DNA of 64,000 nt from assembly GCA_043497085.1 (NCBI GenBank), contig JBIEKI010000001.1. One strand, written 5' to 3'. Of this stretch, positions 63,234-64,000 are shown in pieces. Source of the DNA: Thalassobacillus sp043497085 (GTDB lineage: Bacteria; Bacillota; Bacilli; Bacillales; Halobacillaceae). The notes under the pieces are model-generated. The model ran no database searches. It had not been told where the DNA came from and worked only from the letters and a program-made list of their open reading frames with translations. Both the position numbers and the translations under genes were made by a program. Every line of letters starts with the position of its first letter. Position 1 is the stretch's first letter.

Positions 63234-63246
63234 TATCATAAAATAG
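63234..63246. other. Weak second copy of the rlmH-end motif
   Basis: TATCATAAAATAG resembles TATCATAAATAG at 60971-60982 with one inserted A. It lies just beyond the start of the GIY-YIG gene. If real, the two copies would bracket a 2.3-kb unit; by chance in AT-rich DNA is also possible. Confidence 0.2.
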
Positions 63247-63421
63247 GGTTTTGATTTAACAATTTATGGATTATGAAGAGTTAACTAGTATATTATAAAA
63301 GTGTTAGAACTTGTCAATTAAATAGGTGTGAGAAAGTGAAACACCAACGAATTAATTAGGCTAGAACCTCCCCCTCTAAGGTAGACAAAAATATTGATTC
63401 TTTTTAGAAAGGAGATTAAAA

Positions 63422-64000
63422 ATGAAGAATAGGAAAACAAAACCTCTAAAACCAGATGATTATGTAAGATATGGTCCAATTGAAATTGCAAGATTTGGAA
63501 ATGAAGTAATTATGAAAAATAATATGACAGAAGAAGATCATCAAGATTATTTTAGTAATTTAGCAAACGAATACCCTGAAATAAAATCTAAAATAAATCA
63601 GCTTGTTCATGAAATTCGTGATTTAGTAGCAAGCTGTAATCCGTTAATGCTATTACATCAAAGTTATCAAAATATGTTTATGTCTATGTTAGGCACAACA
63701 TCAGAATTTCAATATGGCTTTGATGAAATAGTTGCCGTACGAATGCTAGACTACGTACAAAGTGTAATTGTTTCAACTGGTCCCCCAAAAAGTGTAAATG
63801 GGGAAGATGATATAGACACTTGGGGTATTATTTATAATAAAGTGTCTGAGCTTTATAGTAGTCTAAGTCACTACCACATTTGTCATTCGGCTTATTTAAA
63901 GAAGACAGATCCAAATTTTAAAGAGAATTATAATTCTCTTTATGTTCAAGCACAAGAATTAAAAACTACAGTAAGAGGTCAAAGATATCCTGTTCATGAA
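63422..64000 (+). CDS. Hypothetical protein, 193 residues to window edge (3' end missing)
   Basis: ATG 63422 lies 7 bases after AAAGGAG and opens a frame that runs to the last base. It begins MKNRKTKPLKPDDYVRYGPI and continues with EIARFGNEVIMKNN, a helical region (QLVHEIRDLVASCNPLMLLH), FDEIVAVRMLDYVQSVIVST and LYSSLSHYHICHSAYLKK. There is no signal peptide or obvious membrane segment. I do not recognise the family. Base composition is markedly AT-rich, about as low as any gene here. It is divergent from the GIY-YIG/MazG operon, with about 220 bases between them. Confidence 0.75.
   Translation, partial: MKNRKTKPLKPDDYVRYGPIEIARFGNEVIMKNNMTEEDHQDYFSNLANEYPEIKSKINQLVHEIRDLVASCNPLMLLHQSYQNMFMSMLGTTSEFQYGFDEIVAVRMLDYVQSVIVSTGPPKSVNGEDDIDTWGIIYNKVSELYSSLSHYHICHSAYLKKTDPNFKENYNSLYVQAQELKTTVRGQRYPVHE

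Overview
The window is the replication-origin region of a low-to-mid-GC Firmicute of the family Bacillaceae. The gene order matches the Bacillus subtilis origin: gyrA-gyrB-remB-recF-yaaA-dnaN-dnaA, then oriC, then rpmH-rnpA-spoIIIJ-jag-mnmE-mnmG-rsmG-noc-soj-spo0J. Spore genes (spoIIIJ, jag, yyaC, spo0J) point to an endospore former. Protein sequences and dispersed repeats suggest a halophilic or marine genus close to Halobacillus; that genus call is only an inference.

Left arm (1-8359, minus strand): gyrA (cut by the window edge), gyrB, remB, recF, yaaA, dnaN, dnaA. The dnaN-dnaA gap carries an AT-rich unwinding stretch, six in-phase DnaA-trios and DnaA boxes. The dnaA-rpmH gap (8360-9066) holds a second, larger DnaA-box cluster and the rpmH promoter.

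Right arm, core part (9067-39100): ribosome and tRNA-modification genes, an lrgAB-like pair, chromosome segregation genes (noc, soj, spo0J) with a near-perfect parS in the following aminotransferase gene, spore and membrane genes, ychF, the rpsF-ssb-rpsR operon behind a structured leader, serA, a histidinol phosphatase, yybS-gdpP-rplI-dnaC, and purA behind PurBoxes and an unusual 20-nt-periodic repeat. Three copies of one dispersed intergenic repeat lie at 15.6 kb and 28.6-29.2 kb, and a different hairpin repeat at 39.2 kb.

Cell-envelope part (39397-48511): a tiny membrane-peptide gene, tRNA-Phe, a LysM/G5/M23 endopeptidase, and the walRKHIJ-htrA operon, followed by an intergenic DnaA-box cluster (48564-48798).

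Variable part (48888-60350), located between htrA and rlmH, which are neighbours in B. subtilis: an alkyltransferase-like protein lacking the catalytic Cys, an MBL hydrolase, an AGCS symporter, a cold-shock protein, secreted NagZ-type glycosidase, EamA transporter, threonine aldolase, two tandem secreted subtilases and a Gfo/Idh oxidoreductase.

Right end (60983-64000): immediately after rlmH the DNA becomes AT-rich and accessory. The 3' end of rlmH resembles the attachment site used by staphylococcal SCC elements. Beyond it lie a short coding remnant, a two-gene operon of a GIY-YIG/DUF2075 helicase-nuclease plus a MazG-like pyrophosphohydrolase (the best candidate here for an under-described defence system), and a divergent, unrecognised gene running off the window.
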